Numbered from the stretch's first letter, positions 24,615-34,002 are shown. The stretch: DNA of 41,677 bases from an uncultured Lachnospiraceae bacterium (GCA_947172705.1 CAMWCA010000030.1:1-41677), one strand, 5' to 3'. The notes: a model not told the origin generated them from the sequence alone. A program made the numbers and translations.

Positions 24615-25832
24615 ATGAGTAGAATCAAATATCTGATTTTGGGCGCCGGACCTGCTGGACTTACCTTTGCCAATATGTTGAAGGCAAGAGGGGAAAGTTC
24701 TTTTCTGGTGCTGGAGCAGGAAAAGGAGGCGGGAGGACTATGCCGTTCCTGTCTTGTGGACGGGAGCCCTTTTGATCTGGGAGGCGGTCACTTTCTGGAT
24801 GTGGTAAGACCTAGGGTAAATGACTTTTTATTTCAGTTTATGCCCCGAGAGGAGTGGAAGCTGTTTACCAGAGACAGCCGCATTGACGTAAAAGGCGCAG
24901 TAGTGGGTCATCCCATAGAGGCAAATATCTGGCAGTTTGGGCTGGAGGAACAGGTGGCTTACCTGGCGTCTATTGCACGGGCAGGATGCAATCAGGGGAA
25001 GGAAAAACCGGAACGGTTTGTGGATTGGATCTTGTGGAAGCTGGGAGATAAGATTGCAGAGGATTATATGCTTCCCTACAATCGAAAAATGTTTGCAGAC
25101 GACCTTAACACCCTTGGCACTTATTGGCTGGAAAAACTGCCCAATGTGAGCTTTGAAGAGACCTTAAGGGCATGCCTTACCCATAAGCCCTACGGAACGC
25201 AGCCGGGACATGCCCAATTTTATTACCCCGTAAACTACGGCTATGGAGAAGTCTGGCTGCGCATGGCGAAGGAGATCGAACCCAGAGTGCGGTATGGAGC
25301 CTGTGTTGCGGAGATGGACTGCAACCACCGGAGCGTAAGGACGAAGGAAGGAGAACAGTTTACGGCGGAAAAGATTATCACTACGATTCCGTGGACTTGT
25401 TTTCAGAAGATACAGGGGCTGCCTGATTCTCTTGCCGGGAAGGTGAAGGAATTGAAAACAAGCGCCATTGAAACCAGATATGTACCGGAGGATCTGGATA
25501 CGCCTGCACAGTGGATCTATTGCCCGGACCCGGAGACTCCTTATCACAGGATATTGGTACGTCATAATTTTTGCCAGGGCAGCAGAGGCTATTGGGTGGA
25601 GACTCGTCTGGAGAGAACAGAGATGTTTCCTTCAGAGGACAGGAAGGAATGTTATGTAAACCTATATGCATATCCTTTAAACACCCTGCATAAGCCTCAA
25701 ATTATGAAGGAACTGCTGGAGTTTGTCCGGAAAAAGGGAATCTATGGTCTTGGGCGATGGGGGGAGCATTCCCACTATAATTCTGATGTGGTAGTGGAAC
25801 GGGCGATGGATCTTGCCGGGACATTAACGTAG
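24615..25832 (+). CDS. FAD/NAD(P)-binding oxidoreductase, protoporphyrinogen oxidase-like
   Basis: The 405-residue protein opens with [13 protein letters not shown] (Gly10, Gly12, Gly15), then LEQEKEAGGLCRS and FDLGGGHFLD, the amine oxidase/protoporphyrinogen oxidase-like FAD fold that also includes UDP-galactopyranose mutase. TTIPWT in the second half is a late FAD-binding segment. It has no membrane segment. In surface glycan loci such proteins may act on sugar nucleotides or lipid-linked sugars; no reaction can be assigned. It is the second flavoprotein of this operon. Confidence 0.82.
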   Translation: MSRIKYLILGAGPAGLTFANMLKARGESSFLVLEQEKEAGGLCRSCLVDGSPFDLGGGHFLDVVRPRVNDFLFQFMPREEWKLFTRDSRIDVKGAVVGHPIEANIWQFGLEEQVAYLASIARAGCNQGKEKPERFVDWILWKLGDKIAEDYMLPYNRKMFADDLNTLGTYWLEKLPNVSFEETLRACLTHKPYGTQPGHAQFYYPVNYGYGEVWLRMAKEIEPRVRYGACVAEMDCNHRSVRTKEGEQFTAEKIITTIPWTCFQKIQGLPDSLAGKVKELKTSAIETRYVPEDLDTPAQWIYCPDPETPYHRILVRHNFCQGSRGYWVETRLERTEMFPSEDRKECYVNLYAYPLNTLHKPQIMKELLEFVRKKGIYGLGRWGEHSHYNSDVVVERAMDLAGTLT

Positions 25833-25906
25833 AATGGCAGAGCGGGAACAGGAAGCGGACAGCAGTCTTGGCAAATGAAAAGTTGATGGAAATGAGGAAG
25901 ATATAA

Positions 25907-28093
25907 ATGATCAGGCAAAATATCCGAAAGGCTGTTTATATTGGCGGAATTTTACTTTTGCTTGCGGCGGCAATGGCAGTTTTGAATCATACGGCACAGA
26001 ATGGGCGGAGAACAACGGAGGCGCTCCCGGAGATTGTAGATCAGCCGGTTTATGTGACCTGTGAGGAGGGGGAGCCTTTGGAGGTGTCCCTTAAGGCGAA
26101 GGAAGATGTTTCAGTGGGCGGTTTTTGGCTGCTCCTGGTGAATCTTTCCCAGGAAAGCAGCGGAACGGTGCGGGTTGCCGTTACAGACAAGGCATCCAAT
26201 CTGCTGATGAACCAGACCATACCGGCGCAGACGATCACCCCGGGAAAATGGTTTCTGGTTTCGGCGGATTTCCAGATGGCTCAGGGGGAAGAGTATCTGC
26301 TCTCTGTACTTGCCGACGGAAGCGAGCCGTATTTTATGCAGACCCTGGAGGGCGGTCTGGAAGAACTGCCCTTTGAGGAGCTGGTGAGTAAGAAGGGAGA
26401 ACCGGTGGGCTGCGGAATTTCCCTTGGCGTCAATTTAGTGGAAGATACTGCGGTTACTTATGGAGAGATTCTCTATTATTCCAGGCCGGTGTGCGTTTTA
26501 GCGGCGTTGCTTGGGATTCTGGGAGTGCTGTTTGGCTTTGAACGGCTTTGGAACGGGCTTCGCCGGATTCCTTTTTCTGCTTTTTTCCGCAGATACGGGA
26601 GCGATTTGTTTCTGATTCTGCTTTTTGCCGCGGTCTGCGTGAGCATTTACAGCAGGGCATATGTACAAGGCATCTATATTTCCTCCGATTCCGCCGGATA
26701 TTTAAGGGAGGCGGTGAATTTGGCAGAGGGGAACGGCTTTGGCTATGACCGGATGGCAGGCTATGATTCCTGGTTTGCCAATTGGCCTATCGGATATCCG
26801 GCGATGATCGCTCTGGTAATGCTGGTCACAAAAACCAATGCTTATCTTGCCTCTAAAATTTTGACCATGATCCTTGCAGGGGTAATTCTTTTGCTTTTGC
26901 GTCTGTGCTTTCAAAAGGATGGGTGGATCTATGGTCTGTGCCTTACCAATATTGGCTTTTTGAATCTTGCTTACTATACTTGGAGTGAGATACCTTTTAT
27001 GCTGTTTATGCTGGGCTTTGCCCTTGTGCTTGCACGCATCCTGAAGGAAGAGGAGAGCCCGGGGAAATGGTATGTGCTGCTGGGGGCGCTGGGGCTTGGC
27101 TGTTTCCTGACCAGGTATTTTGGGATTTATGTGTGGATGGTAACGGGAGGCTATATTTTGTACCTGCTTGTGGGTTACAGGAAGAGCCGGGATAAAAAGG
27201 TGATAAAAAAGGCGGCGGGGCTTACCCTTACGGCGTTTATTTCCGGCGGTCTTTCCATGGGCTATCTTTTGATGAATAAGGTGATGAACGGCATGGCATC
27301 CGGCGTCAGCAGGACCATGTGGTGGGACGATTACGAAAAGCTGACCAACGACCTGATTGAAAGTCTTTTAACGGAGTTTTTTAATATTTTTTCCTTACAG
27401 ATCCCTAATTTGATAGAGGAGTTCCCTTTTCATATAAAGCTGTTTGTGCTGGTGGGATTGTACATTGGGCTGCTGTGGTTTATCGTCAGGAATTGTAAGC
27501 ATTTCACCAGAGAATCGGTGCTGTTGACCATGGCGGCGGCATATTATGTGATTTTTATAGGAATCCGATATGTTTCCTCTATGGATACCTTCTATTTTCG
27601 CTTTTTTGAACCGGCAAGCTTTCTCTTTTGCATAGGTATTTTAGGGCTGTTGCTGCCATATGTCAGGGGAAAAAAGGGGTTCCACTTCTTTGCAGGCGCA
27701 GTCAGCCTGCTGGTGGTTCTTGCTGTGTGGAGTGTTTTTGAAAACGGCGGCATGAAAAGAACAGGGGGCTATTACAGCCAGATTACAGCCCAGTGGGAGG
27801 ATGCCTATGAGGAGATACCGGAGCGGTCGGTGGTTATTTTTAACGACATTGACTTCAGGTCTTCCTACTACCGTCCGGACGTGGTGGAGGGAACCATCAC
27901 TCCTGCTGATACCATTGAGACAGTGAAAGAAACCTATTATGGTTCCCGTTATCTGTGTATTCGGGCTGAATTTGCGGAGGTTATGCTGGAATCGGGAGAG
28001 TATGACGTAAGCGTCAGCGAATGGCTGGAAGAGGGAATGGAGAAGTTGGAGGAGGGAAAGAGTTTTTTGCTGCTTCCTTTAAATGAAGTTTAA
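25907..28093 (+). CDS. Large GT-C membrane glycosyltransferase with N-terminal external domain
   Basis: The 728-residue protein starts with one membrane helix (about residues 9-26), then an external beta-rich domain of about 150 residues, then about eleven membrane helices. In the first loop of the membrane part IYISSDSAGYLREAV (near residue 261) and WPIGYPAMI match the ArnT/PMT_2 arrangement of a catalytic Asp followed by an aromatic-Gly-Tyr-Pro segment. A soluble tail ends the protein. It probably glycosylates a surface polymer or lipid with a polyprenyl-linked sugar. GAGGAAG precedes the ATG. It is the last gene of the operon and is followed by a terminator. Confidence 0.82.
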   Translation: MIRQNIRKAVYIGGILLLLAAAMAVLNHTAQNGRRTTEALPEIVDQPVYVTCEEGEPLEVSLKAKEDVSVGGFWLLLVNLSQESSGTVRVAVTDKASNLLMNQTIPAQTITPGKWFLVSADFQMAQGEEYLLSVLADGSEPYFMQTLEGGLEELPFEELVSKKGEPVGCGISLGVNLVEDTAVTYGEILYYSRPVCVLAALLGILGVLFGFERLWNGLRRIPFSAFFRRYGSDLFLILLFAAVCVSIYSRAYVQGIYISSDSAGYLREAVNLAEGNGFGYDRMAGYDSWFANWPIGYPAMIALVMLVTKTNAYLASKILTMILAGVILLLLRLCFQKDGWIYGLCLTNIGFLNLAYYTWSEIPFMLFMLGFALVLARILKEEESPGKWYVLLGALGLGCFLTRYFGIYVWMVTGGYILYLLVGYRKSRDKKVIKKAAGLTLTAFISGGLSMGYLLMNKVMNGMASGVSRTMWWDDYEKLTNDLIESLLTEFFNIFSLQIPNLIEEFPFHIKLFVLVGLYIGLLWFIVRNCKHFTRESVLLTMAAAYYVIFIGIRYVSSMDTFYFRFFEPASFLFCIGILGLLLPYVRGKKGFHFFAGAVSLLVVLAVWSVFENGGMKRTGGYYSQITAQWEDAYEEIPERSVVIFNDIDFRSSYYRPDVVEGTITPADTIETVKETYYGSRYLCIRAEFAEVMLESGEYDVSVSEWLEEGMEKLEEGKSFLLLPLNEV

Positions 28094-28120
28094 AATTTTC
28101 TTAATATTTCTTAATTTTGG

Positions 28121-28150
28121 AAAAGAAGTCTATAAAAAGACTTCTTTTTT
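28121..28150 (+). terminator. Intrinsic terminator of the 19020-28093 operon
   Basis: AAAAGAAGTCT (28121-28131) and AGACTTCTTTT (28138-28148) form a perfect 11-bp stem with a six-base loop and a T run. A TATACT at 28153-28158 just after it looks like a -10 box for the next operon, but I see no good -35. The rest of 28160-28366 shows no gene I can support. Confidence 0.85.
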
Positions 28151-28366
28151 GTTATACTAATTATCAGAACTTAACGGTTGCTGATTTCAGGGAAATCAGT
28201 TTGTGTAAAAGCCAAGCTTTTAAGGGAATCGTTTTTTTCGGAAGAACCGTGAGGAAAAGAAATAGCATGGTATCCGGCAAATGCAGTTCCTGTGAGAAGA
28301 CAGGCGGCAATTGATAAGGGCGTGAAATAACACAATAAAAGTGAAGATGCGGGAGGCGAAAACAGC

Positions 28367-29815
28367 TTGTTTACGTCAATGGTTTTTCCCCTTTTTTTGG
28401 GGGCTGTTGCCGCGTTATATTTTTTGCTGCCGGGAAAATGGAGACCAGCGCTTCTGCTTTTTGCCAGCTATGCTTTCTGTGGTTGGATAGACCTGCGGGC
28501 GTTGTGGTCGCTGGTTATGATCTCCGCCGTTACATGGCTGCTTGGAAGGAAGATCGAAAAGCTGCGCGTAGAAGATCGAGGGCATAACCGTAGGTATAGA
28601 GGAAAAATATATGCGGCAACTGGAATTGGTATTTATATTTTAATCTTATGCATTTACAAATATGCGCCTTATTATGGCGAAAATCTGAGCCAGAGAATGG
28701 GATTGTCAGGGGACGTCCTGAGCGATCTTATCATGCCGGTGGGCTTGTCCTTTTATCTGTTTCAGGCAATCGGATACCTGGCGGATGTTTGCGGGGGAAA
28801 GATAAAGGCGGAAAAGAGTTTTTTATTTTTTAGCTGTTATCTTGCCTTTTTTCCCAAACTGGTGAGCGGTCCTATTGAAAACGCCAGGGATTTTCTGCCG
28901 CAGATAAAGGCGCTGGGTCAGGTGACCTTGAAGGACAGGGGCAGGTTATCCACTGCAGCGGCATATATGTTGTGGGGATACTTCATGAAAATGGTAGTCG
29001 CCGACAGGCTTGCGGTGACGGTAAATGGAATTTTTGAAACCCCCGGGGAGTTTGACAGCTTTTGGCTGGCGTTAGGCGTGATTTTGTATACTATTCAGAT
29101 TTATTGTGATTTTGCAGGCTATTCTTATATTGCAATAGGCTGTGCCAGGGTTTTTGGGATTCGTCTCACAGAAAACTTTAAAGCGCCTTATTTAGCGTCA
29201 GGTATTATGGATTTTTGGCGCAGATGGCATATTTCCTTAAGCGGATGGCTCAGAGATTATATTTACATTCCCCTGGGAGGAAACCGGAAGGGCTTTGCCC
29301 GTAAGTGTGCCAATACCATGGCGGTATTTCTTGTGTGCGGTATGTGGCATGGAGCAGGGCTGAACTTTGTGGTCTGGGGACTTTTGCACGGACTTTATTC
29401 TGTGGCGGAGACCTTCGGAAAAAGAAGAGGGTGGAAGGTGAGGGGAGGCAGGTTCTTGACCTTCGTGGCGGTGGCCTTTGCCTGGATCTTTTTTCGGGCG
29501 GAGAGCCTTGGGGACGCTTTTTTCTATGTAAGCCGAATATTTACGGCAGGCATTCATCCGGAGAACTGGAACCAGAGCAGGATCGATTTGCGGTTAACGA
29601 TGGTGGAAGCAGTGCTGATGGTTCTCGGCGTTGGAGTGGTTTGGTTGGTGGATAGATTTTGCAGCAAGAAAAAGCTTCATTTGCCAGTGTTTATTCAAGA
29701 AAAGCAAAATGCAATGCGATATCTTGTTTTCTATCTGCTGCTCATTGCTATTTTTATTTTCGGAATGTATGGACCGGGTTATCATGCAGAGCAATTTATT
29801 TATATGCAGTTTTAG
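28367..29815 (+). CDS. MBOAT family O-acyltransferase (AlgI/DltB-like)
   Basis: The 482-residue polytopic protein has PVGLSFYLFQAIGYL, FFPKLVSGPIENA, DFAGYSYIAIG, LAPYLASG-like FKAPYLASGIMDFWRRWHISLSGWL in parts, and GMWHGAGLNFVVWG with the catalytic His328. MBOAT proteins of this type bring an acetyl group across the membrane and hand it to an SGNH partner, here the next gene. I took the TTG at 28367, which has GGGAGG ten bases upstream and aligns with the MLFNS start of the second MBOAT at 38907. Confidence 0.92.
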   Translation: MFTSMVFPLFLGAVAALYFLLPGKWRPALLLFASYAFCGWIDLRALWSLVMISAVTWLLGRKIEKLRVEDRGHNRRYRGKIYAATGIGIYILILCIYKYAPYYGENLSQRMGLSGDVLSDLIMPVGLSFYLFQAIGYLADVCGGKIKAEKSFLFFSCYLAFFPKLVSGPIENARDFLPQIKALGQVTLKDRGRLSTAAAYMLWGYFMKMVVADRLAVTVNGIFETPGEFDSFWLALGVILYTIQIYCDFAGYSYIAIGCARVFGIRLTENFKAPYLASGIMDFWRRWHISLSGWLRDYIYIPLGGNRKGFARKCANTMAVFLVCGMWHGAGLNFVVWGLLHGLYSVAETFGKRRGWKVRGGRFLTFVAVAFAWIFFRAESLGDAFFYVSRIFTAGIHPENWNQSRIDLRLTMVEAVLMVLGVGVVWLVDRFCSKKKLHLPVFIQEKQNAMRYLVFYLLLIAIFIFGMYGPGYHAEQFIYMQF

Positions 29816-29824
29816 GTGTTTATT

Positions 29825-30850
29825 ATGGTGAGAGAGCGTGTAAAAAAGAATATGGTCAGAATTGGGTTTGCACTGCTTCTGGCGCTGACCCTTTATCTAG
29901 TGGCAAGCGTTTTGCGTGTGAAATCCCAGCATGGCATCAATCAGAACGAGGGGTTGTACTGGCAGCCCAGAGATTCCATAGATGTGGCAATGATGGGGAG
30001 CAGTCACATCCATTGTAATGTCAATACCGGACTTCTATGGGAAAAGTATGGAATGGCAGCATATGATTACAGCGGGGCGGAGCAGCCTCTGTGGATGACA
30101 TATTATTATTTAAGAGAGTTATATCGATATCAAAATCCCAAGGTAATCGTATTGGATGTGTATGCGCCTGCAAGGTTTAAAGAAGACTATCAATACCGAT
30201 GGATTGCAGAAAATATATATGGAATGAGATTTTCGCTTAACAAACTGGAAATGCTTTCCGTCAGCGTGGAACCTCAGAAGATTCCCCAGTATTTTCCATC
30301 CTTTGCGGTGTACCACAGCAGATATGATGAGCTTGAAAAAGATGATTTTGAAAGCTTTTTCTGGGACATGGAGAAAAAGGAGGCTTTTAAAGGTTATACG
30401 CCTTATTGGGTTCAAAATCCGCAGCAAAGATCTGTTGTTTCCGAGAACAGGAGCGCTGGGCTGACAGATAAGTCTGAGAAATACCTTCGGAAAATTATTT
30501 CCTATGCCAGGGAGAAGGAATGCCAACTGATACTCATTGCCGCGCCTTATGTGTTAACGGCAGAGGATCAGAAAGTTTATAATCAGATAGGAGAAATTGC
30601 AGCAAAAGAAGGCGTTCCCTTTATTAACTATAATGAGTACTACGATGAAATAGGGCTTAATTTTACAACTGATTTTAATGATGCTTCCCATTTAAATTAT
30701 TGGGGAAGCTGTAAATTTACTTCTTATTTGGGCGAATATTTAAAGTCTCTTTCTATTATCCCGGACAGGCGAGGGCAAAAGGGATATGAATCATGGGACG
30801 ACAACGCGGAGATGATCCGTGAAGCGGTGGAGGCGCAAGCAGGCTCTTAG
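29825..30850 (+). CDS. SGNH-hydrolase-like partner of the MBOAT acyltransferase
   Basis: The 341-residue protein has one N-terminal membrane helix and an external SGNH-type domain with GSSHIH (Ser59/Ser60) in block I and DASHLNYWG (Asp286, His289) in block V, a Ser-Asp-His set as in AlgJ/AlgX and DltD-type acetyl transferers. It follows the MBOAT gene directly; the ATG at 29825 has AGGTG upstream and a GTG at 29816 is an alternative. The last five codons (AQAGS) and the stop lie inside the inverted repeat that follows, so the native C-terminus may have been replaced. Confidence 0.85.
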   Translation: MVRERVKKNMVRIGFALLLALTLYLVASVLRVKSQHGINQNEGLYWQPRDSIDVAMMGSSHIHCNVNTGLLWEKYGMAAYDYSGAEQPLWMTYYYLRELYRYQNPKVIVLDVYAPARFKEDYQYRWIAENIYGMRFSLNKLEMLSVSVEPQKIPQYFPSFAVYHSRYDELEKDDFESFFWDMEKKEAFKGYTPYWVQNPQQRSVVSENRSAGLTDKSEKYLRKIISYAREKECQLILIAAPYVLTAEDQKVYNQIGEIAAKEGVPFINYNEYYDEIGLNFTTDFNDASHLNYWGSCKFTSYLGEYLKSLSIIPDRRGQKGYESWDDNAEMIREAVEAQAGS

Positions 30851-31163
30851 ATGAGGGGCAGGGCGGCGGAAAACAGAATGGCAGGGGGCGGAGGAAGGCA
30901 TTGGGTTTCAGGGCTGTCTCCAAATCGGATTTCACTAACGGAATGGGAAGGGTAGTCGAAAACTGGACGGGTCGGAACCGACGGCATCCATGCCGTGTGG
31001 CTCCTGATTCCGCCATCCGTGGCGGAATCCCCCTGAGTATTGACCATTCCGTAAGTGAAATAGCCGATTTTCCGCCCAAAGCCCCTGAAACCCAATGCCT
31101 TCCTCCGCCCCCTGCCATCCTGTTTTCCGCTGCCCTGCCCCTCATCTAAGAGCCTGCTTGCGC
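30833..31163. repeat. 331-bp palindromic element with structured centre
   Basis: The outer arms, 30833-30913 and 31083-31163, are inverted copies with two mismatches in 81 bases. Weaker inverted similarity (ATTTCACT then ACGGAATGG on each side) goes on inward. The centre holds three small hairpins: GTCGG-AA-CCGAC (30971-30982), ACGGCA with TGCCGT (30981-30996) and GATTCCGCC with GGCGGAATC (31006-31029). There is no transposase and no flanking target duplication. The short open frames inside it on both strands are products of the symmetry. It may be a MITE-like element or an unknown structured RNA. Confidence 0.87.
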
Positions 31164-31196
31164 TTTCCAAAAAGAAAAGCAATCAAAACCTGAGAC

Positions 31197-31225
31197 TTGT
31201 TTTTTCTCTTCACATAAATTATAAT
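31197..31225 (+). promoter_or_regulatory. Promoter of the SPASM radical SAM gene
   Basis: TTGTTT (31197-31202) and a consensus TATAAT (31220-31225) are spaced by 17 bases. It stands 34 bases after the palindromic element and gives a leader of about 58 bases. This and the palindrome account for the whole gene-free stretch 30851-31290. Confidence 0.75.
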
Positions 31226-31290
31226 AGGCTTTGCGGTTAAGAATATAGTATGACAGGGATAAACCTATTGAATAAACAAAGGAGAATGAT

Positions 31291-32271
31291 ATGTCAGTTA
31301 AATTTCACAACTTTGGCGGTACACTTGGGTGGAATCTACAGAAGCGATTTCCCAAGCTGTCTTCTGAAAGTTATTTAAAATTGCAATTTCTTACGAGAAA
31401 TAAGCTGCAGCAAAAATACATTGATTATTTCTTAAATGGGAAGGAAGTTCCTATGCCGTTGGTGGTCAATCTGGAAACCATCAATCGATGTAACAGCACC
31501 TGCTCTTTCTGCACGGCAAATAAGAATGCGGAAAAGCGCCCTTATAAGAGGATGGATGATAAACTGTTTTACAGTATTATAGACCAGCTTAGGGATTGGG
31601 GGTATAAGGGACATTTAACCCTGTACGGAAACAACGAGCCTTTCCTGGATACCAGGATCGTGGAGTTTCATAAATATTGCAGGGAACAGCTTCCGGACTG
31701 CTTTATCTTCCTTTCCTCCAATGGACTTCTGCTGACGGTGGACAAGGTGAAGGAGATCATTCCCTATGTGGATCAGTTGATTATCAATAACTACTGCAGA
31801 GATATGAAGCTTCATGACAACGTGAAGGAGATCTATGATTACGCGAAGGCGCATGAGGAGGAGTTTCAGGATGTGGAGCTGTTGATCCAGATGCGTTATA
31901 TGGATGCGGTATTGACCAACAGGGCGGGAAGCGCTCCCAACAAGCAGAATACACAGAAGATCATTAAAGAAACCTGCCTGATGCCGTACACGGATATGTT
32001 TATTTTCCCTGACGGAAGGATGGGGATCTGCTGCTGTGATAATTTTGAGGCAACCACTTTGGCGGATCTGAATGAGACGCCTTTAAAGGAGGCTTGGAAC
32101 AGCGTGGAATATCAGGAGCTGCGCCAGGCGATCAAGAAGAGCAGAGGAGATTACAATTTCTGTAAATACTGTGATTTCATAGACGCGGGTCTGCGGATGG
32201 ACGTGGTGGACGATACGTTAAAGAACAGGGACGCCAATCATGGCGCCCGTCAGTCTCTTTTCAGAAAATAA
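31291..32271 (+). CDS. Radical SAM/SPASM protein of the glycan locus
   Basis: The 326-residue protein has CNSTCSFC (Cys67, Cys71, Cys74) as radical SAM cluster motif, LTLYGNNEPFLD in the place of the GGEP motif, and a short C-terminal SPASM/twitch part with CLMPYTDMFIFPDGRMGICCC and FCKYC. No small peptide gene is adjacent, so a RiPP role is unlikely; enzymes of this kind in glycan loci may modify sugars or cofactors. It has its own promoter and terminator. AAAGGAG precedes the ATG. The substrate is unknown. Confidence 0.85.
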   Translation: MSVKFHNFGGTLGWNLQKRFPKLSSESYLKLQFLTRNKLQQKYIDYFLNGKEVPMPLVVNLETINRCNSTCSFCTANKNAEKRPYKRMDDKLFYSIIDQLRDWGYKGHLTLYGNNEPFLDTRIVEFHKYCREQLPDCFIFLSSNGLLLTVDKVKEIIPYVDQLIINNYCRDMKLHDNVKEIYDYAKAHEEEFQDVELLIQMRYMDAVLTNRAGSAPNKQNTQKIIKETCLMPYTDMFIFPDGRMGICCCDNFEATTLADLNETPLKEAWNSVEYQELRQAIKKSRGDYNFCKYCDFIDAGLRMDVVDDTLKNRDANHGARQSLFRK

Positions 32272-32275
32272 AAAC

Positions 32276-32309
32276 AGAGGTCAGTTGGCGTTTGTGCCAG
32301 CTGGCCTCT
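32276..32309. terminator. Bidirectional terminator between the radical SAM gene and the flavoprotein
   Basis: A stem of 14 pairs forms between AGAGGTCAGTTGGC (from 32276) and GCCAGCTGGCCTCT, with two G-T pairs and a six-base loop. The following TATTTTT and the preceding AAAATAAAAA make it usable for both convergent genes. Confidence 0.82.
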
Positions 32310-32317
32310 TAGTATTT

Positions 32318-33892
32318 TTAATCAACCTCAGCTTCGTTTTTGTGACCTTCCTCATGGTATTCCTTTTCGGTGTTTACGTTCCAGACATTGGTCTTGTCCT
32401 TCTGTCCGCTTAAAATATTTTTTACCGACTCAAAAGAGGTTACCATGGAGTGGTCGATGTTGTTGTATCGGTGCTGACCGTTGCGCCCTACGCAGTAGAG
32501 GTTATCAATAGAGCTCAGGTATGCCACCAGGGTATCGATCTCATCGTAGGTATCAAAGTAGGCAGGGTATGCTTTCTTTACCTTCTCCATGTGGGTGTCC
32601 ATCACCACGTCAGGGCTGTCGATCAATCCCAGCTTGATCATTTCCTGAATCCCGATCTTGGAGAATTCTTCTTCGCTCATATTCCAGAAGTTGTCCCCTT
32701 CGTTGACAAAGTATTCCAGTCCGATCCATACGGTGTGCTCAAGGTCTTTGATCATATAGGGGGACCAGTTATTGTAGATCTGGAACCGCCCAAGCTTTAC
32801 GTTCCGGTCCTGCACGTAGACCCAGCAGTCGGGAACGATATTACCCACGGTTTTCAGTTTTGTCTTGTTTTTCAGATTGATCCTGGGAACAAGAACACCT
32901 AATGTCATGTAATCCCGGTAGGGAAGCCCTGCTGCAATCCGTTTGGGATCAGCCGGGACATCGTTCATGCCGTCTACCAGATCCTTTACAGGCATGGAGG
33001 AAATAAAGTAGTCGCCTTCCATAGTATGCTCCTGCCCGTCCTGTTCATAGGTCAGGGAGGTGATCACGTTGTTTTCATTTTTATGAACCTTTGTCACCTT
33101 CGCATGTTTTATGATGGTTCCCCCCAGCTTTTCGATTTCGCTGGCGGTAACGTCCCACAATTGACCGGGTCCAAGCTTGGGATACTTGAATTCCTCAATC
33201 AGAGAGGTTTCTACTTTGCGGTTTTTCTTTTTAAACTTCTTTTCAAACACATCCTTTATGATTGCCATAATGGACAGACCCTTGGTCCGCTGTGCCCCCC
33301 AGGAGGCATCGATCTCACTGGGGTGGCGTCCCCAGAGATTTTCGGTGTAATATTCGAAAAACATGGAGTACAGCTTACGACCGTAACGGTTGATATAAAA
33401 GTTTTCCAGATTATCGTCCGGCAGCTTGTGAATCAGGGCGGCAAGGTAGCTGAAGCCTACCTTCATGGTGGTGAGAAAGCCAAAGTTTTTAAAGGTTTCC
33501 AACTTCAGGGAAATGGGATAATCGTAAAATTTGGAATCAAAATAGATGCGGGAGACACGATGCCTTGTAAGCATGACTCTGTCTTCCTTTTCCGGGTCGG
33601 GACCGCCCTTGGAAAGGGGCATGGGTCTGTCCAGAAGAATATCGTCATAGGTAGGAGCTCCCTGCATGGGCAGCATCTTGTCCCACCATTCGTTGACCTC
33701 GGGAATCTTGGAGAAAAAGCGGTGACCGCCCATATCCATACGGTTTCCCTTGTAATTTACAGTTTTGGAAATACCGCCGAAGCAATCGCTTTCCTCAAAT
33801 ACGGTAACTTCAATGTCTTCTGACTTAGTCAGAAGCTCATAAGCAGCGGTTAGACCCGCGGGACCAGCGCCTATGACAAGTGCTTTCTTCAT
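32318..33892 (-). CDS. FAD-dependent NAD(P)-binding oxidoreductase, UDP-galactopyranose mutase/PPOX-like
   Basis: The 524-residue protein starts with [17 protein letters not shown] (Gly8, Gly10, Gly13), then [14 protein letters not shown] and DMGGHRFFS, the FAD fold shared by UDP-galactopyranose mutases and protoporphyrinogen oxidase-like proteins, and ends with [15 protein letters not shown]. It is longer than a typical Glf (about 370 residues), so furanose formation is not certain. It is transcribed alone on the minus strand and may have its own control. It is the third flavoprotein of the locus. AAGGTGG precedes the ATG. Confidence 0.85.
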   Translation of the reverse strand: MKKALVIGAGPAGLTAAYELLTKSEDIEVTVFEESDCFGGISKTVNYKGNRMDMGGHRFFSKIPEVNEWWDKMLPMQGAPTYDDILLDRPMPLSKGGPDPEKEDRVMLTRHRVSRIYFDSKFYDYPISLKLETFKNFGFLTTMKVGFSYLAALIHKLPDDNLENFYINRYGRKLYSMFFEYYTENLWGRHPSEIDASWGAQRTKGLSIMAIIKDVFEKKFKKKNRKVETSLIEEFKYPKLGPGQLWDVTASEIEKLGGTIIKHAKVTKVHKNENNVITSLTYEQDGQEHTMEGDYFISSMPVKDLVDGMNDVPADPKRIAAGLPYRDYMTLGVLVPRINLKNKTKLKTVGNIVPDCWVYVQDRNVKLGRFQIYNNWSPYMIKDLEHTVWIGLEYFVNEGDNFWNMSEEEFSKIGIQEMIKLGLIDSPDVVMDTHMEKVKKAYPAYFDTYDEIDTLVAYLSSIDNLYCVGRNGQHRYNNIDHSMVTSFESVKNILSGQKDKTNVWNVNTEKEYHEEGHKNEAEVD

Positions 33893-33953
33893 ACTTTTAA
33901 ATCCACCTTTCCTGTATGAAATCGTGTTTTCATAACGTTATATACATTGTATC

Positions 33954-33982
33954 ATTGTAACATAGTTTAAAAATTGTGTCCA
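33954..33982 (-). promoter_or_regulatory. Promoter of the minus-strand flavoprotein gene
   Basis: On the minus strand TGGACA (complement of 33977-33982) and TACAAT (complement of 33954-33959) are spaced by 17 bases. Confidence 0.65.
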
Positions 33983-34002
33983 CTTATGGGAAACATTATA
34001 TC
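33974..34002 (+). promoter_or_regulatory. Weak candidate promoter of the VTC/DUF4956 operon
   Basis: TTGTGT (33974-33979) and TATATC (33997-34002) are spaced by 17 bases. The -35 box overlaps that of the divergent promoter, so the two would compete. The -10 is far from consensus, so this is a guess. Confidence 0.35.

Noticed and set aside
28117..28314. 65-residue open frame between two operons
   Set aside because: Its start lies in the terminator hairpin region and it has no ribosome site; no family is recognised.
30851..31182. Several 80-130 residue open frames on both strands of the 331-bp palindrome
   Set aside because: They repeat one another because of the inverted symmetry and have no start signals.
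33026..33823. 265-residue plus-strand frame inside the minus-strand flavoprotein
   Set aside because: The minus strand has the FAD motifs and a promoter; the plus-strand frame has no credible start signal.
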